DNA of 64,000 bases from assembly GCF_014201135.1 (NCBI RefSeq), contig NZ_JACHDR010000001.1, positions 2,666,001-2,730,000 on the forward strand, given 5' to 3'. How positions within the stretch are numbered: the stretch's first letter is position 1; every line of letters begins with the position of its first letter. Positions 53,172-62,901 of this stretch are shown piece by piece. Below the pieces are notes generated by a model that saw only the letters and a list, made by a program, of their open reading frames with translations, was not told the origin of the DNA and ran no database searches. The DNA comes from Neomicrococcus aestuarii. GTDB taxonomy: Bacteria; Actinomycetota; Actinomycetes; Actinomycetales; Micrococcaceae. The translations under genes were made by a program, and so were the position numbers.

Positions 53172-54041
53172 ATGACTTCACCCTTGCTTGCCCAAAACAC
53201 GGAATTCGGACGCATGTACGCGCGCCAAGCCAACGGCGTTCCCGAGGTTCCGTCCATCACCACGGTCATTGGGCAGGCCGCCACGGACATGGACGGTTGG
53301 GTGGGACACATGGCTGCCACGGCCGTGATCCAAGACCAGCGCCTCGCCGAATGCGTGGGAAACCAGGCCAAGCTCAAAGCAATTGCTCGTCAGGCGTCCT
53401 CTGCGGCGGTCGAATACCGGGATGCGGCGGCTCGGCGAGGGGACCGTGTGCACTTCTACGCTGAGAACATCGCTCTTCGGGCTATGGGTAAGCCGCATCA
53501 GAGCGTTCAAGCTCGCGAGACCCTCAAAGAGAACGGCGAGGGCGCCTTCGCTGATCGTTTCGACGAGTGGTGGGAGCAATTCCGTGTGCGCCCACTTGCC
53601 GCCGAAGTGACGGTCTGGAACAGCGAAGTCGGCTACGCCGGAACGCTGGACTTGGTCGCTGAAATCGCAGGTCGCATTTGCTTGATTGACTACAAAACCA
53701 AGGGCACCGACCGCAACGGACGCGCAAAATCACTCGATCCCAAAGTGGTCATGCAGCTGACTGCAGGCTTGAAAGCCCAGGAAATTTCCGTGGATCCTGC
53801 AGCGGGCAGGTGGGACGAATGGCCCTATCCCAAGGACGCCATGCTTCTAGGAGTTGCCCTCGGGGAGACCGAAGTAGTGCCCATGATGGCGGAGCCTCAC
53901 GTCCTTCCCGCTTACTGGAGACGCTTCTGGGCGCTGCGGCAAGTGTGGGAGTCCAACGTTGCTACCGCCGGTCTAGGTCACCCGCTACGAGCGGTGCCAG
54001 CTCCGCCGGCTGCTGCGCCTGCCGCTGAACCTCACGCTTAG
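53172..54041 (+). CDS. RecB/Cas4-like PD-(D/E)XK nuclease family protein
   Basis: This 289-residue protein has the PD-(D/E)XK core: Glu in RPLAAEVTVW, Asp in AGTLDLVAEI (~160) and D-x-K in CLIDYKTKG (~173). The conserved Gln of RecB-like motif IV follows in VVMQLTAGLKAQ. An N-terminal helical part carries RGDRVHFYAENIAL, with a His that often binds metal in this group. It ends in an Ala/Pro tail. Homologues are widespread in actinobacteria as stand-alone genes, and the role is unknown. It is not accompanied by other CRISPR or recombination genes. Confidence 0.8.
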   Translation: MTSPLLAQNTEFGRMYARQANGVPEVPSITTVIGQAATDMDGWVGHMAATAVIQDQRLAECVGNQAKLKAIARQASSAAVEYRDAAARRGDRVHFYAENIALRAMGKPHQSVQARETLKENGEGAFADRFDEWWEQFRVRPLAAEVTVWNSEVGYAGTLDLVAEIAGRICLIDYKTKGTDRNGRAKSLDPKVVMQLTAGLKAQEISVDPAAGRWDEWPYPKDAMLLGVALGETEVVPMMAEPHVLPAYWRRFWALRQVWESNVATAGLGHPLRAVPAPPAAAPAAEPHA

Positions 54042-54128
54042 GGGACCGCGCGCACCGAGACTCCCACTGCGTAAGTTCTGACGGATCCGCCTAAACTGGA
54101 CAGTCCCAGCGAAAGGAAACAACTCTCC

Positions 54129-54719
54129 ATGGCAGTTCTCCCGGTCCGTATTGTGGGCGATCCCATTCTGCGAAGCACCACCAGCCCCGTCACCACTTTT
54201 GACGCACACCTGGCGAAGCTCGTTGAGGACATGTTCGAGACCATGGATGACGTGGGAGGCGTTGGACTCGCTGCCACCCAAGTAGGGGTTGACCTGCAGA
54301 TTTTTACTTTCGACACGGATGGATTGCGTGGCTACGTGATCAACCCCGTGCTCGAAATTGGCGAGGAACTTCAGAACCAGCGCCAAGAGGGCTGCCTGTC
54401 CGTTCCCGGTCTTGGATTCCACTTGCCTCGCGCGCAGTGGGCAAAAGTCACTGGCGTAGACGTCAACGGAGAGCCCGTCACTTATGAAGGCGAGGGCCTG
54501 ACCGCGCGGTGCCTTCAGCATGAATTTGATCACTTGCAAGGGATGCTCTACATCGATCGGCTCGAAGGCGAAGACAAGAAGACCGCGTTCCGCACCATTC
54601 GCAACCGCAGCTACAACAACGTCGCGGACCAGACGCAGGCTAAGCGCAGCGCAACGTTGGGCACTTCTTTCGCTGCGTCCTCGTCCTCCGCTTTTGGCCA
54701 ACCCGCGGAAGGGAACTAA
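54129..54719 (+). CDS. def: peptide deformylase
   Basis: This 196-residue metalloenzyme removes the formyl group from nascent proteins. The three motifs are clear: GVGLAATQ (I), EGCLSVPG (II, metal-binding Cys) and QHEFDHLQG (III, two His and catalytic Glu). It has a short C-terminal extension rich in Ser and Ala. It is followed after 3 bp by fmt, whose product adds the formyl group to initiator tRNA. Confidence 0.96.
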   Translation: MAVLPVRIVGDPILRSTTSPVTTFDAHLAKLVEDMFETMDDVGGVGLAATQVGVDLQIFTFDTDGLRGYVINPVLEIGEELQNQRQEGCLSVPGLGFHLPRAQWAKVTGVDVNGEPVTYEGEGLTARCLQHEFDHLQGMLYIDRLEGEDKKTAFRTIRNRSYNNVADQTQAKRSATLGTSFAASSSSAFGQPAEGN

Positions 54720-54722
54720 CCC

Positions 54723-55652
54723 GTGAAAGTTCTGTTCGCAGGTACTCCGGACGTCGCAGTCCACAGCCTCAACGCCCTCGTGGACGCCGGTTTCGACGTG
54801 GTCGGTGTGTTGACGCGTGAGGACGCACCCGTGGGTCGCAAGAAAGACCTCACCCCCTCAGTTGTCGCCCAGCGCGCGGCGGAGTTGGGTTTGAACATCA
54901 TCAAAGCCAACCGCATGAGCGAGGACGTGGCCCAGCAGATTCGTCAGCTGGCGCCAGACGTTGCCGCCGTGGTGGCTTTCGGGGTCATTTTGCCCAAGTA
55001 CGCGTTGGAGATTCCGCGACTTGGCTGGATCAATCTTCACTTCTCCTTGTTGCCGGCGTGGCGCGGGGCTGCCCCCGTGCAGCACGCCATCATGAACGGC
55101 GATGACATCACGGGCGCTTCCACGTTCCGCATTGATGAGGGCTTGGATACCGGTGAAGTGTTTGGAACGCTGACCGAATCGATTCGTCCCGAGGACACTG
55201 CCGGTGAGCTCTTGGGCCGGCTCGCCGAGTCAGGTGCCGTGTTGTTGACGCAGACTCTCTCTGGCCTTGACGCGGGTGCGCTTACGGGCGTACCGCAGCG
55301 CGGCGATGTGAGTCTTGCACCGAAAATTTCTCTCGAGGATGCCCGCGTGGATTGGAAGGCCCCGGCCCTGGTGATTCGCCGCCGCATCAACGGTGTGACG
55401 CCGGCGCCGGGCGCGTGGACCACGCTAGGGGAGCAGCGCTTCAAGATTTCGGACTCGGTCCCGGCTCCTGACGTGCGCGACCTCGCACCAGGGGAGGTTC
55501 GCGTCGACGGCAGCAAGAAGGCGCGAGTCGTCGTGGGCACGGGGTCCTATGGTCTTGAGTTGATTACGGTTCAGCCGCCAGGCAAGAAAATGATGGCGGC
55601 ATCAGATTGGGCGCGCGGACTGGGCGCAGAAAACGTAAGGTTTGAAGCATGA
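54723..55652 (+). CDS. fmt: methionyl-tRNA formyltransferase
   Basis: This 309-residue enzyme formylates Met-tRNA(fMet) from 10-formyltetrahydrofolate. Visible motifs are FAGTPDVAVHSLNAL at the N-terminus and INLHFSLLPAWRGAAPVQHAI around the catalytic His and Asn. A C-terminal OB-like domain (ALVIRRRINGVTPAPGAW) is present. It starts with GTG, 3 bp after def, and its stop overlaps the rsmB start (ATGA). Confidence 0.96.
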   Translation: MKVLFAGTPDVAVHSLNALVDAGFDVVGVLTREDAPVGRKKDLTPSVVAQRAAELGLNIIKANRMSEDVAQQIRQLAPDVAAVVAFGVILPKYALEIPRLGWINLHFSLLPAWRGAAPVQHAIMNGDDITGASTFRIDEGLDTGEVFGTLTESIRPEDTAGELLGRLAESGAVLLTQTLSGLDAGALTGVPQRGDVSLAPKISLEDARVDWKAPALVIRRRINGVTPAPGAWTTLGEQRFKISDSVPAPDVRDLAPGEVRVDGSKKARVVVGTGSYGLELITVQPPGKKMMAASDWARGLGAENVRFEA

Positions 55653-57214
55653 ATTACGACGGCGCAGCTCGCCACAGCAACTCCTCTCGCCGCGACGCCG
55701 CAGGTAGAGAGAGAAATCGCGGCTTTGGCGAAAAGCGGCAGTACAGTGCCGCGGCTCCGTCCCAGCGCAAGCGCTCGTCCGATCCGGCACGCCTCACGGC
55801 GTTCCAGGTGTTGCGCGCGGTCTCGGGCGAGGACGCGTACGCGAACCTCGTCTTGCCGCGAAAGATTCGCGAGAACCACCTCAATAAGCTCGACGCCGGT
55901 TTCGCGACGGAACTGACCTACGGAGCGCTTCGCGAGCAGGGACTCTACGACGCTGTCTTGCAGACGTGCGTGGATCGCCCGCTGGCTTCGCTCGATGCGC
56001 CCGTTCTGGACGCTTTGCGATTGGGTGCTCACCAGCTTCTGTCGATGCGCGTTCCAGCGCACGCCGCTTTGGATGAGATGGTCTCCCTGGTTCGCTCTCA
56101 AGTGGGCACGGGGCCTTCGGGACTCGTCAATGCCGTGCTCCGCAAGGTGTCCCTGAAGTCGCGCGAAGAGTGGGTTGAACAGCTCACCGCGGACATTTCG
56201 GATGACTCGCAGGTCATGGCCATCACGCACAGCCACCCCGAGTGGATTGTGCGCGCTTTCCGGCAATCGCTCGTAGCTCACGGCCGCGATGTTGCTGAGC
56301 TTGAAGAGCTCCTCGAAGCGGACAACGACGCCCCTGTGGTGAACCTCGTAGCCCTTCCCGGCATCGGGGACTTGGGCGAGGTCTACGAACTTGGCGGGCG
56401 CAAGGGCAAATTCGTGCCCGGCTCCGCATACTACGAAGCCGGCGACGTCGGACGCATCAACGCCGTACGTGCGGGAACCGTTCGCGTGCAGGACGCTGGA
56501 TCTCAGGCGGTCGCTCGAGCGCTCGCTGAAGTGGAACTTCCTTCGGGGTCCTCCGATTCAGAATGGTTGGATCTGTGCGCCGGACCAGGTGGAAAGGCCT
56601 CGCTTCTCGCAGCGCTCGCTGCTCAGCGTGACGCGTTCTTGACCGCTAACGAGCCACAGTCCCACCGTGCGGACTTGGTAGAAGATGCGTTGAACGCGGT
56701 CCCTCAAGACGCATGGCAAGTCACCGAAATGGATGGCCGCGACTACGGTCAGGGTCAAACTGAGCGACTCTTCGATCGCATCATGGTGGATGCCCCTTGT
56801 AGCGGACTGGGCGCGCTGCGTCGTCGTCCTGAAGCGCGCTGGCGGAAGACGCTCGCCGACGTTGCTGAACTCACCACCCTGCAATCTGGACTCCTGGACT
56901 CGGCACTGAAGGCCGTGCGCGTAGGGGGCGTCGTAGCCTACGTAACGTGCTCGCCGCACCCGGCGGAAACCGTCGCCATCGTGGAGGACGCCATCAAGCG
57001 GAACCCGCAGCTCCGTGTCCTCGACACCGCGGCAGCGTTGAACTCGGTGATCCTGACCGCACCGGTAGCGCCCGGACACCAGTACAGCTCCGCTGCTGCA
57101 AGCGCGTCCGAATGGAGCGGAAACTCGATTCAGCTGTGGCCACACGCGAACAAGACGGACGCCATGTTCATGACGCTTTTGACCATCGACGAACCCACCA
57201 CCTCGGAGGACTAA
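55649..57214 (+). CDS. rsmB: 16S rRNA (cytosine-967-C5)-methyltransferase (RsmB/Sun family)
   Basis: This 521-residue protein has a basic, disordered N-terminal tail, a NusB-like RNA-binding domain (~residues 50-180) and a methyltransferase domain. [17 protein letters not shown] is the SAM motif, [20 protein letters not shown] carries the PC motif, and [12 protein letters not shown] carries the catalytic Cys. It methylates C5 of a cytosine in 16S rRNA. It overlaps fmt by 4 bp and rpe by 1 bp, so def-fmt-rsmB-rpe is one operon. Confidence 0.94.
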   Translation: MNYDGAARHSNSSRRDAAGRERNRGFGEKRQYSAAAPSQRKRSSDPARLTAFQVLRAVSGEDAYANLVLPRKIRENHLNKLDAGFATELTYGALREQGLYDAVLQTCVDRPLASLDAPVLDALRLGAHQLLSMRVPAHAALDEMVSLVRSQVGTGPSGLVNAVLRKVSLKSREEWVEQLTADISDDSQVMAITHSHPEWIVRAFRQSLVAHGRDVAELEELLEADNDAPVVNLVALPGIGDLGEVYELGGRKGKFVPGSAYYEAGDVGRINAVRAGTVRVQDAGSQAVARALAEVELPSGSSDSEWLDLCAGPGGKASLLAALAAQRDAFLTANEPQSHRADLVEDALNAVPQDAWQVTEMDGRDYGQGQTERLFDRIMVDAPCSGLGALRRRPEARWRKTLADVAELTTLQSGLLDSALKAVRVGGVVAYVTCSPHPAETVAIVEDAIKRNPQLRVLDTAAALNSVILTAPVAPGHQYSSAAASASEWSGNSIQLWPHANKTDAMFMTLLTIDEPTTSED

Positions 57215-57885
57215 TGTCCGGTTGCGCCATCCACCCCAGCATTCTGTCCGCCGACTTTGCTCGGCTCGCTCAAGAATTGGATCGCATCGCCAGTGCGGAC
57301 GCGGTCCACGTGGACGTCATGGATAACCACTTCGTTCCCAACCTCACGCTGGGTCTGCCGGTAGTGGACGCCATTTCCAAGGCAACCCCACTGCCGCTGG
57401 ATATTCACTTGATGATTGAAGACCCGGACCGTTGGGCACCCGCATATGCGGACCTTGGAGTGGATTCGGTGACGTTCCACGCGGAAGCGGCGAAGGCGCC
57501 CGTGCGGCTAGCCCGCGAGCTACGCGCCCGCGGAACCAAATCCGCCATGGCGCTCAAGCCAGCCACCGCACTCGAGCCGTACTTGGACATGCTTCCTGAG
57601 GTGGACATGCTCTTGCTCATGACCGTGGAGCCAGGCTTCGGAGGCCAGCCGTTCCTTGACTTGGTGATCCCGAAGATTCAGCGGGCGCGCAAGGCTATCG
57701 ACGGGTCCGGCGCCACTATTGCGCTGCAAGTAGACGGCGGAATTACCAACGAAACCATCGTCCGGGCAGCAGCCGCCGGCGCAGACACGTTCGTGGCAGG
57801 ATCCAGCGTGTACGGGGCCGCCGACGCCGCCGACGCAATCTCTGAGTTGCGCAACAATGCGCAACGAAAGGATGCATTGGAATAA
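57214..57885 (+). CDS. rpe: ribulose-phosphate 3-epimerase
   Basis: This 223-residue TIM-barrel enzyme interconverts ribulose 5-phosphate and xylulose 5-phosphate. Motifs are [28 protein letters not shown] (metal ligands), [21 protein letters not shown] and the phosphate-binding VDGGI. The ATG overlaps the rsmB stop (TAATG) and has a GGAGG ribosome binding site. Its product feeds the ribulose 5-phosphate needed by the riboflavin genes downstream, but those have their own riboswitch. Confidence 0.96.
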   Translation: MSGCAIHPSILSADFARLAQELDRIASADAVHVDVMDNHFVPNLTLGLPVVDAISKATPLPLDIHLMIEDPDRWAPAYADLGVDSVTFHAEAAKAPVRLARELRARGTKSAMALKPATALEPYLDMLPEVDMLLLMTVEPGFGGQPFLDLVIPKIQRARKAIDGSGATIALQVDGGITNETIVRAAAAGADTFVAGSSVYGAADAADAISELRNNAQRKDALE

Positions 57886-57927
57886 AGATCAAAGTTTTGT
57901 GCTTGAATACACAGAACACAAAAAATT

Positions 57928-58069
57928 ACGTGCTCCGGGGTCGGTGTAATTCCGAACCGGCGGTATAGTCCGCGAACCACTGGGCGTTCTCGTGCAAACG
58001 AGGATAAACAGCGGCTGAACTGGTGAAATTCCAGTACCGACAGTTAAAGTCTGGATGGGAGAAGCACGT
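57928..58069 (+). promoter_or_regulatory. FMN riboswitch (RFN element)
   Basis: The conserved aptamer blocks are present in order: GGGGTCGGTG, ATTCCGAACCGGCGGT, AGTCCGCGA, a variable arm, TGAACTGGTGAAATTCCAGTACCGACAG (in two parts) and AGTCTGGATGGGAGA. The closing P1 stem is ACGTGCT with AGCACGT. FMN binding would switch off the downstream ribM-ribD-ribE-ribBA-ribH genes. Confidence 0.96.
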
Positions 58070-58157
58070 GCTGAAACAGCCCACTGCCGCAACCGGTGGT
58101 GGACGTTTCAGTGACAGGACTCTTTGTTCTTGCACCGAAACTTTTGCTGAGCAGTCG

Positions 58158-58193
58158 TATCCCCCGGAGCCGCCGCGGCTTTACAGGAGGATA
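58158..58193 (+). promoter_or_regulatory. probable expression platform: hairpin over the ribM ribosome binding site
   Basis: AGCCG-CCG-CGGCT forms an inner stem. TATCCCCC (58158) can pair with GGAGGATA (58186) with one mismatch, hiding the AGGAGG ribosome binding site of ribM. An earlier hairpin, CTGAAAC...GTTTCAG (58071-58111), could be the competing structure. No strong terminator is seen, so translational control is likely. Confidence 0.55.
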
Positions 58194-58195
58194 AA

Positions 58196-58909
58196 TTGGA
58201 TTTTCTGCGGTGGCTCATTGACCTTTTCAATGCATACATTCCCGTAGGCGGAAGCGCACTCTTGGTGCGCGAAGTCGTGGGTAACATCTTTGGACTCGCA
58301 TCCGCGCTCGGCGGCATGCGCCGTAAAGTCTGGGCTTGGCCCGTAGGAATCATCGGCAACGCTTTGTTGCTGACAGTGTTCCTCGGAAGCCTCTTCGGAT
58401 CAGACCAGTCCGCCAATCTTTTGGGCCAAGCAGGCCGTCAAATCATGTTCATCGCCGTGTCCGTCTACGGATGGAAGCGATGGAAAGAATCTAAGAACAA
58501 CGCTGGCGCAGCCATCACCCCGCAGTGGGCAAGCAACCGCGTTCGTCTCGGCATGGTCGCTTTCATGATCATCGGCACCGTAGCTCTCACCCCTCTCTTC
58601 ACCGCTCTGGGTTCCTATGACCCCGTTTGGGCTGACGCCTGGACCTTCGTTGGATCCTTGTTGGCGACCTACGGAATGGCTAAGGGCTGGGTTGAATTCT
58701 GGCTGGTCTGGGTGGCTGTCGATGTGGTGGGCGTACCGCTCTTGTTCTCGGCTGGCTACTACGCGTCCGCGTTTATGTACTTGTTCTACGGCGTCTTCAC
58801 GCTCATCGGATTCTTTGTTTGGTGGCGTGCCAAGAACAACGAGAAGCCGCAAGTGGAAACGGTCCTCCCAGACCCCACCGTGCAGCGTGCCGTGAATGAT
58901 GCGTCATGA
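58196..58909 (+). CDS. ribM: RibM/PnuX-type riboflavin transporter (PnuC family)
   Basis: This 237-residue membrane protein has about six or seven helices and the PnuC-family features YGWKRWK and the paired tryptophans of GWVEFWLVWVAVDVVGVPL. PnuC relatives located behind FMN riboswitches in actinobacteria (RibM of Corynebacterium and Streptomyces) take up riboflavin by facilitated diffusion. The start is TTG, with AGGAGG five bases upstream inside the expression-platform hairpin. The stop overlaps the ribD start (ATGA). Nicotinamide riboside transport is the alternative but does not fit the context. Confidence 0.9.
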   Translation: MDFLRWLIDLFNAYIPVGGSALLVREVVGNIFGLASALGGMRRKVWAWPVGIIGNALLLTVFLGSLFGSDQSANLLGQAGRQIMFIAVSVYGWKRWKESKNNAGAAITPQWASNRVRLGMVAFMIIGTVALTPLFTALGSYDPVWADAWTFVGSLLATYGMAKGWVEFWLVWVAVDVVGVPLLFSAGYYASAFMYLFYGVFTLIGFFVWWRAKNNEKPQVETVLPDPTVQRAVNDAS

Positions 58910-60003
58910 GTTTCCCCCTCACTGCAGAATCCACCCAGCAACTCCTCGATGCGGCGCTAGAACAGGCCAAAAACGGTGTGCGAGGCGTAAATCCCCTCGT
59001 GGGAGCCGTCATCGCCGATGCGCAGGGTGACATTCTGGCCACTGGCTTTCACCGGGGTGCTGGAACGCCTCACGCTGAAGCGGATGCGCTTCATAATCTG
59101 GCGCAACTCCTAGGCAAGGCGCTGACCGCGGGGCAGGATCAGACTATTGACCCGGCAACGCTGACCATGTTTGTCACGCTCGAACCGTGCAACCACTTTG
59201 GGCGGACCGGCCCGTGCTCGCACGCCATTGTGGACGCGGGAATTGGCCGCGTGGTTTACGCGGTCGCTGATGCTACGGACCACGCCGCCGGCGGGGCCAG
59301 CTACCTCAAAGAGCACGGCGTTGAGGTGATGGACGGTGAGCAGCTCAACCCCGAATGGGCAAGAGCATCCCGCGAGTTGAACGCCCGCTGGTTCCAAGCA
59401 CAAAATCAGCAGCGTCCCTTCACCACCTTGCATTTGGCGCAAACCTTGGACTCCAACATCGCAGCAAGCGATGGCACCAGCCAGTGGATCACCGGCGCCG
59501 AATCACGCGAACACAGCCACGTGATTCGGTCCCGGGCAGACGCCATCATTGTGGGAACCGGAACCATCGTCGCGGACAACCCGCAGCTCACTGCTCGGGA
59601 CAGCGCGGGGGAGCTTTATCCCAAGCAACCCGTGCGGGTCGCCATGGGCCTGCGGGAAATCCCGGCTGATGCCCGCATTCGCGATCACGGGGAGTTCATG
59701 CACCTTCCCACTCGCGATCCTGCGGAAGTCCTTGAAGCCCTCACGCAAAAAGGCATCTCCCACGCCATGATCGAAGGTGGCTCCAGCATCGCCACTGCCT
59801 TCTTGGCGGCGGACTTAGTCGACGAAATCTGGCTCTATCAAGCACCCAAGCTCCTGGGTAGCGGTATCTCCGCACTGAAGGATTTGGGCATCTCCACACT
59901 GAGCGAAGCACTCGAATTTGAGCTCGATGATGTCGACGGACCAGCCGTGCGGCAACTCGGCACCGATGTGCTCCTTCACCTCACCCCACGCAACGAAAAG
60001 TAG
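58906..60003 (+). CDS. ribD: bifunctional diaminohydroxyphosphoribosylaminopyrimidine deaminase / 5-amino-6-(5-phosphoribosylamino)uracil reductase
   Basis: This 365-residue enzyme catalyses two consecutive steps of riboflavin synthesis. The N-terminal deaminase domain has the zinc motif HAEADAL (~56) and PCNHFGRTGPCSHAI. The C-terminal reductase domain (from ~165) has TLAQTLDSNIA, GTGTIVADNPQLTAR and IEGGSSIATAF. It overlaps ribM by 4 bp. Confidence 0.96.
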   Translation: MSFPLTAESTQQLLDAALEQAKNGVRGVNPLVGAVIADAQGDILATGFHRGAGTPHAEADALHNLAQLLGKALTAGQDQTIDPATLTMFVTLEPCNHFGRTGPCSHAIVDAGIGRVVYAVADATDHAAGGASYLKEHGVEVMDGEQLNPEWARASRELNARWFQAQNQQRPFTTLHLAQTLDSNIAASDGTSQWITGAESREHSHVIRSRADAIIVGTGTIVADNPQLTARDSAGELYPKQPVRVAMGLREIPADARIRDHGEFMHLPTRDPAEVLEALTQKGISHAMIEGGSSIATAFLAADLVDEIWLYQAPKLLGSGISALKDLGISTLSEALEFELDDVDGPAVRQLGTDVLLHLTPRNEK

Positions 60004-60010
60004 GACACCA

Positions 60011-60679
60011 ATGTTTACCGGAATTGTGAGCGGCAAAGGCCGCGTAGAAGCGATCCACCCCGTGGACGGCACTGACGCCGTCGTCTTGACCCTGACGGTC
60101 CCTGGCCACGCCGATGATCTTGGCCTCGGCGGTTCCATCGCCGTCAACGGCGTCTGCCTCACCGCCACCAGCATCAACGGTGACGTCATTGACGTTGACG
60201 TGATGGGGGAGACCCTCCAGCTCACCACTGTGGGCACCCTCAAAGCGGGCGACAGCGTCAACTTGGAACGGTGCGTACCCGTGGGCGGGCGCTTCGACGG
60301 CCATGTTGTTCAGGGTCACGTTGACGGAACCGGCGAGCTCCTCGAACGCGAAGATGAGGGCAACTGGCAGCGACTGCGCTTCTCCGTCCCCGCGGACCTC
60401 GCACGCTTTGTCGCGCGAAAAGGCTCCATCGCCATCGACGGCATTTCCTTGACCGTCACCGCGGTTTCTTTCGCTACCGAACCGCTCCAGTGGTTCGAAG
60501 TAGGCGTTATCCCCACCACCTTGCGAGATACCGTGCTGGGAGATCGTGTGGAAGGCGACCGCGTCAACCTCGAAGTAGACGTGATGGCTAAGTACGCCGA
60601 GCGCCGCGCAAGCTTTGAAAATCTGACCCCAGCTGCGTCGTCGTCCTCTGAAGCGACGAGCGCCAAGGCAGGGAACTAA
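60011..60679 (+). CDS. ribE: riboflavin synthase, alpha subunit
   Basis: This 222-residue protein has two lumazine-binding repeats, starting MFTGIV and with the paired IAVNGVCLT / IAIDGISLT and FDVMGETL-like segments. It forms riboflavin from two 6,7-dimethyl-8-ribityllumazine molecules. The ATG at 60011 follows AGGA and lies 7 bp past ribD; the frame is open into ribD without support. It is followed after 2 bp by ribBA. Confidence 0.96.
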   Translation: MFTGIVSGKGRVEAIHPVDGTDAVVLTLTVPGHADDLGLGGSIAVNGVCLTATSINGDVIDVDVMGETLQLTTVGTLKAGDSVNLERCVPVGGRFDGHVVQGHVDGTGELLEREDEGNWQRLRFSVPADLARFVARKGSIAIDGISLTVTAVSFATEPLQWFEVGVIPTTLRDTVLGDRVEGDRVNLEVDVMAKYAERRASFENLTPAASSSSEATSAKAGN

Positions 60680-60681
60680 CC

Positions 60682-62025
60682 ATGAGCGAGACAACGGACA
60701 GCAACGAGATCACGCTGGACCCGGTCGAGGACGCGATCGCCGCGATCGCCGCTGGTCGCGCCGTGGTTGTGGTGGATGACGAGGACCGCGAGAACGAAGG
60801 CGACATCATCTTCGCAGCGGCCCACGCCACCACCGCGCTCATGGCCTGGACCATCCGTCACACCTCCGGCGTCATTTGTGTGCCGATGGGAGGCGATCTC
60901 GCGGACAAGCTGGAACTTCCGCCCATGGTTCAGGTCAACCAGGACGCCAAGGGCACCGCGTACACGGTCTCGTGCGACGCCGCCCACGGTGTGAGCACCG
61001 GTATTAGCGCGGCGGATCGTGCGTTGACGGCCAAGACGCTCGCGAATCCTGCCGCGAAGCCATCGGACATCACCCGCCCGGGACACATCTTCCCGCTGCG
61101 TGCGGTGGATGGGGGCGTCTTGCAGCGCCGCGGCCACACGGAGGCATCCGTGGACTTGTGTGCGCTCGCAGGCGTGGAACCGGTGGGTGTGATCGCTGAG
61201 ATCGTCCACGACGATGGCGAAATGATGCGATTGCCAGCCCTGCGCGAGTTCGCGAACGAGTTCAACATTCCCCTCATCAGCATTGAGGACTTGGTGGCCT
61301 ACCGCGAATCGCTGGGGGATAAGAGCCTGAGCAGTGACCTCGAAGCGGTCGTCACGGGCGGTCCCACCGTCTCCCTTCCAACCCCGCACGGCACATTCAC
61401 GGTGCAAGCGTGGGTGGAGCACCGCTCCGGCGTTGAGCACTTCTCGTTGTCCGCACCGGGCGCGGGAACGGCGGAAGGATCCACTACGACGACGCAGCTT
61501 GCGTCAGAGCCGCACCTTCGGCACGTGCGCATCCACTCAGAATGCCTGACCGGCGATGTGTTTGGTTCCTACCGTTGCGATTGTGGCGAACAGCTTGACG
61601 CCGCGTTGGAAATCGTTGCTAAAGAAGGCGGAACTGTCCTGTACTTGCGGGGTCAAGAAGGTCGCGGCATTGGCTTGGCCAACAAGATCCGTGCCTACGC
61701 ACTGCAGGACCAAGGGGCGGACACGGTGGAAGCCAACGAACAGCTCGGGCTGCCCGTGGATGCTCGCAACTTCGACGCCGCAGCAGCGATCTTGCACCAG
61801 CTGGGACACGAACAGATTCGCCTGGTTACGAACAACCCCACGAAATCTGAGTCGTTGCTGGCCGCGGGAATTGACGTGGTCGAGAACGTCGAGCTTCCCA
61901 TCCCTGCCCGCGCAGAGAACGAGCGCTACTTGCGCACCAAGCGCGAGCGCATGCACCACCGCTTAGCGGACGAAGTCTTCACCTCAACAGCAGTTACACC
62001 TACCCCCAGCATTGGAGAGAAATAA
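60682..62025 (+). CDS. ribBA: bifunctional 3,4-dihydroxy-2-butanone-4-phosphate synthase / GTP cyclohydrolase II
   Basis: This 447-residue fusion has an N-terminal DHBP synthase domain ([15 protein letters not shown] near residue 30; HTEASVDLC) and a C-terminal GTP cyclohydrolase II domain. The latter carries zinc ligands in [18 protein letters not shown] near 288 and the GTP-binding [10 protein letters not shown]. It supplies both precursors for riboflavin from ribulose 5-phosphate and GTP. All key residues of both halves appear present. The stop shares a base with the ribH start. Confidence 0.96.
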   Translation: MSETTDSNEITLDPVEDAIAAIAAGRAVVVVDDEDRENEGDIIFAAAHATTALMAWTIRHTSGVICVPMGGDLADKLELPPMVQVNQDAKGTAYTVSCDAAHGVSTGISAADRALTAKTLANPAAKPSDITRPGHIFPLRAVDGGVLQRRGHTEASVDLCALAGVEPVGVIAEIVHDDGEMMRLPALREFANEFNIPLISIEDLVAYRESLGDKSLSSDLEAVVTGGPTVSLPTPHGTFTVQAWVEHRSGVEHFSLSAPGAGTAEGSTTTTQLASEPHLRHVRIHSECLTGDVFGSYRCDCGEQLDAALEIVAKEGGTVLYLRGQEGRGIGLANKIRAYALQDQGADTVEANEQLGLPVDARNFDAAAAILHQLGHEQIRLVTNNPTKSESLLAAGIDVVENVELPIPARAENERYLRTKRERMHHRLADEVFTSTAVTPTPSIGEK

Positions 62026-62498
62026 TGAGCGGACACGGAGCCCCTGAGGCAAACCTGCAGAACCTGACGGCAGCCGGAGAAAAGGGCCTGACCGTGGCTA
62101 TCATCGCCTCGAGCTGGCACACCCAAGTCATGAACGGTCTGATCGACGGCGCGCAGCGCGCAGCCGCCGACGCCGGCGTCACGGCAGAACTCATTCGAGT
62201 CCCGGGATCTTTCGAACTCCCGGTCGCCGCTGCCCGTTTGGCGCCACGCTTTGACGCGGTAGTTGCGCTGGGCGTGGTGATTCGAGGCGGCACCCCGCAC
62301 TTCGACTTCGTGTGTGCAGGCGCCACCAACGGGCTCATGGACGTGGCCGTGACCACCGGAAAGCCCGTAGGTTTCGGTCTTTTGACGTGCGATACCGAAG
62401 AACAAGCGATCGACCGCGCAGGGCTCCCCGGATCCGCTGAAGACAAGGGCTACGAAGCCATGGCAGCCGCGCTAGAGACCGCCGTCGTCCTCGCTTAG
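62025..62498 (+). CDS. ribH: 6,7-dimethyl-8-ribityllumazine synthase
   Basis: This 157-residue protein joins the RibBA and RibD products into lumazine. Motifs are IIASSWH, the [14 protein letters not shown] segment and [13 protein letters not shown] with the catalytic His. It overlaps ribBA by one base and is the last gene of the riboswitch-controlled operon, which ends at the hairpin at 62525. Confidence 0.96.
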   Translation: MSGHGAPEANLQNLTAAGEKGLTVAIIASSWHTQVMNGLIDGAQRAAADAGVTAELIRVPGSFELPVAAARLAPRFDAVVALGVVIRGGTPHFDFVCAGATNGLMDVAVTTGKPVGFGLLTCDTEEQAIDRAGLPGSAEDKGYEAMAAALETAVVLA

Positions 62499-62524
62499 TG
62501 CTACCTTCGAGACTGAGCGAACCG

Positions 62525-62560
62525 TCACACTCCGCCCCGCAGTGCGTGGGTGGAGTGTGA
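62525..62560 (+). terminator. terminator hairpin after the rib operon
   Basis: TCACACTCC and GGAGTGTGA form a perfect 9-bp outer stem, with further pairing inside, 26 bp after ribH. No T-run follows. It lies directly upstream of the hisE promoter. Confidence 0.65.
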
Positions 62561-62567
62561 TTGCGAC

Positions 62568-62573
62568 TAATCT
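62568..62573 (+). promoter_or_regulatory. -10 box TAATCT of hisE, probable leaderless transcript
   Basis: TAATCT ends seven bases before the GTG start of hisE, and there is no ribosome binding site. This fits transcription starting at the initiation codon. Confidence 0.4.
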
Positions 62574-62580
62574 TGTTGAA

Positions 62581-62844
62581 GTGAAAACCTTTGACTCCCT
62601 GTTTGAAGAGCTGACTGCTAAAGCTGCCGCGCGCCCTGAAGGCTCCGGCACCGTCAAACAACTGGACGCGGGAGTTCATGCGATCGGCAAGAAGGTTGTA
62701 GAAGAAGCCGCTGAAGTGTGGATGGCCGCAGAATTCCAGAGCAATGACGAAGCTGCAGAGGAAATCTCGCAGCTGTTGTACCACGTGCAGGTCATGATGA
62801 TCGCTAAGGGCTTGACCCTCAACGACGTCTACAAGCATCTCTAA
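62581..62844 (+). CDS. hisE: phosphoribosyl-ATP diphosphatase
   Basis: This 87-residue all-helical MazG-like enzyme performs the second step of histidine synthesis. It has the conserved [14 protein letters not shown] and [18 protein letters not shown] helices. The GTG of [11 protein letters not shown] matches the family N-terminus; the frame extends to 62542 without support. It is followed by hisG, the enzyme of the preceding step. Confidence 0.94.
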   Translation: MKTFDSLFEELTAKAAARPEGSGTVKQLDAGVHAIGKKVVEEAAEVWMAAEFQSNDEAAEEISQLLYHVQVMMIAKGLTLNDVYKHL

Positions 62845-62901
62845 ACTGCGCTCCCGACTTCCCGTCCAAAAATTTTTCTAAGCCGTTTCAAGGATTCAAC
62901 A

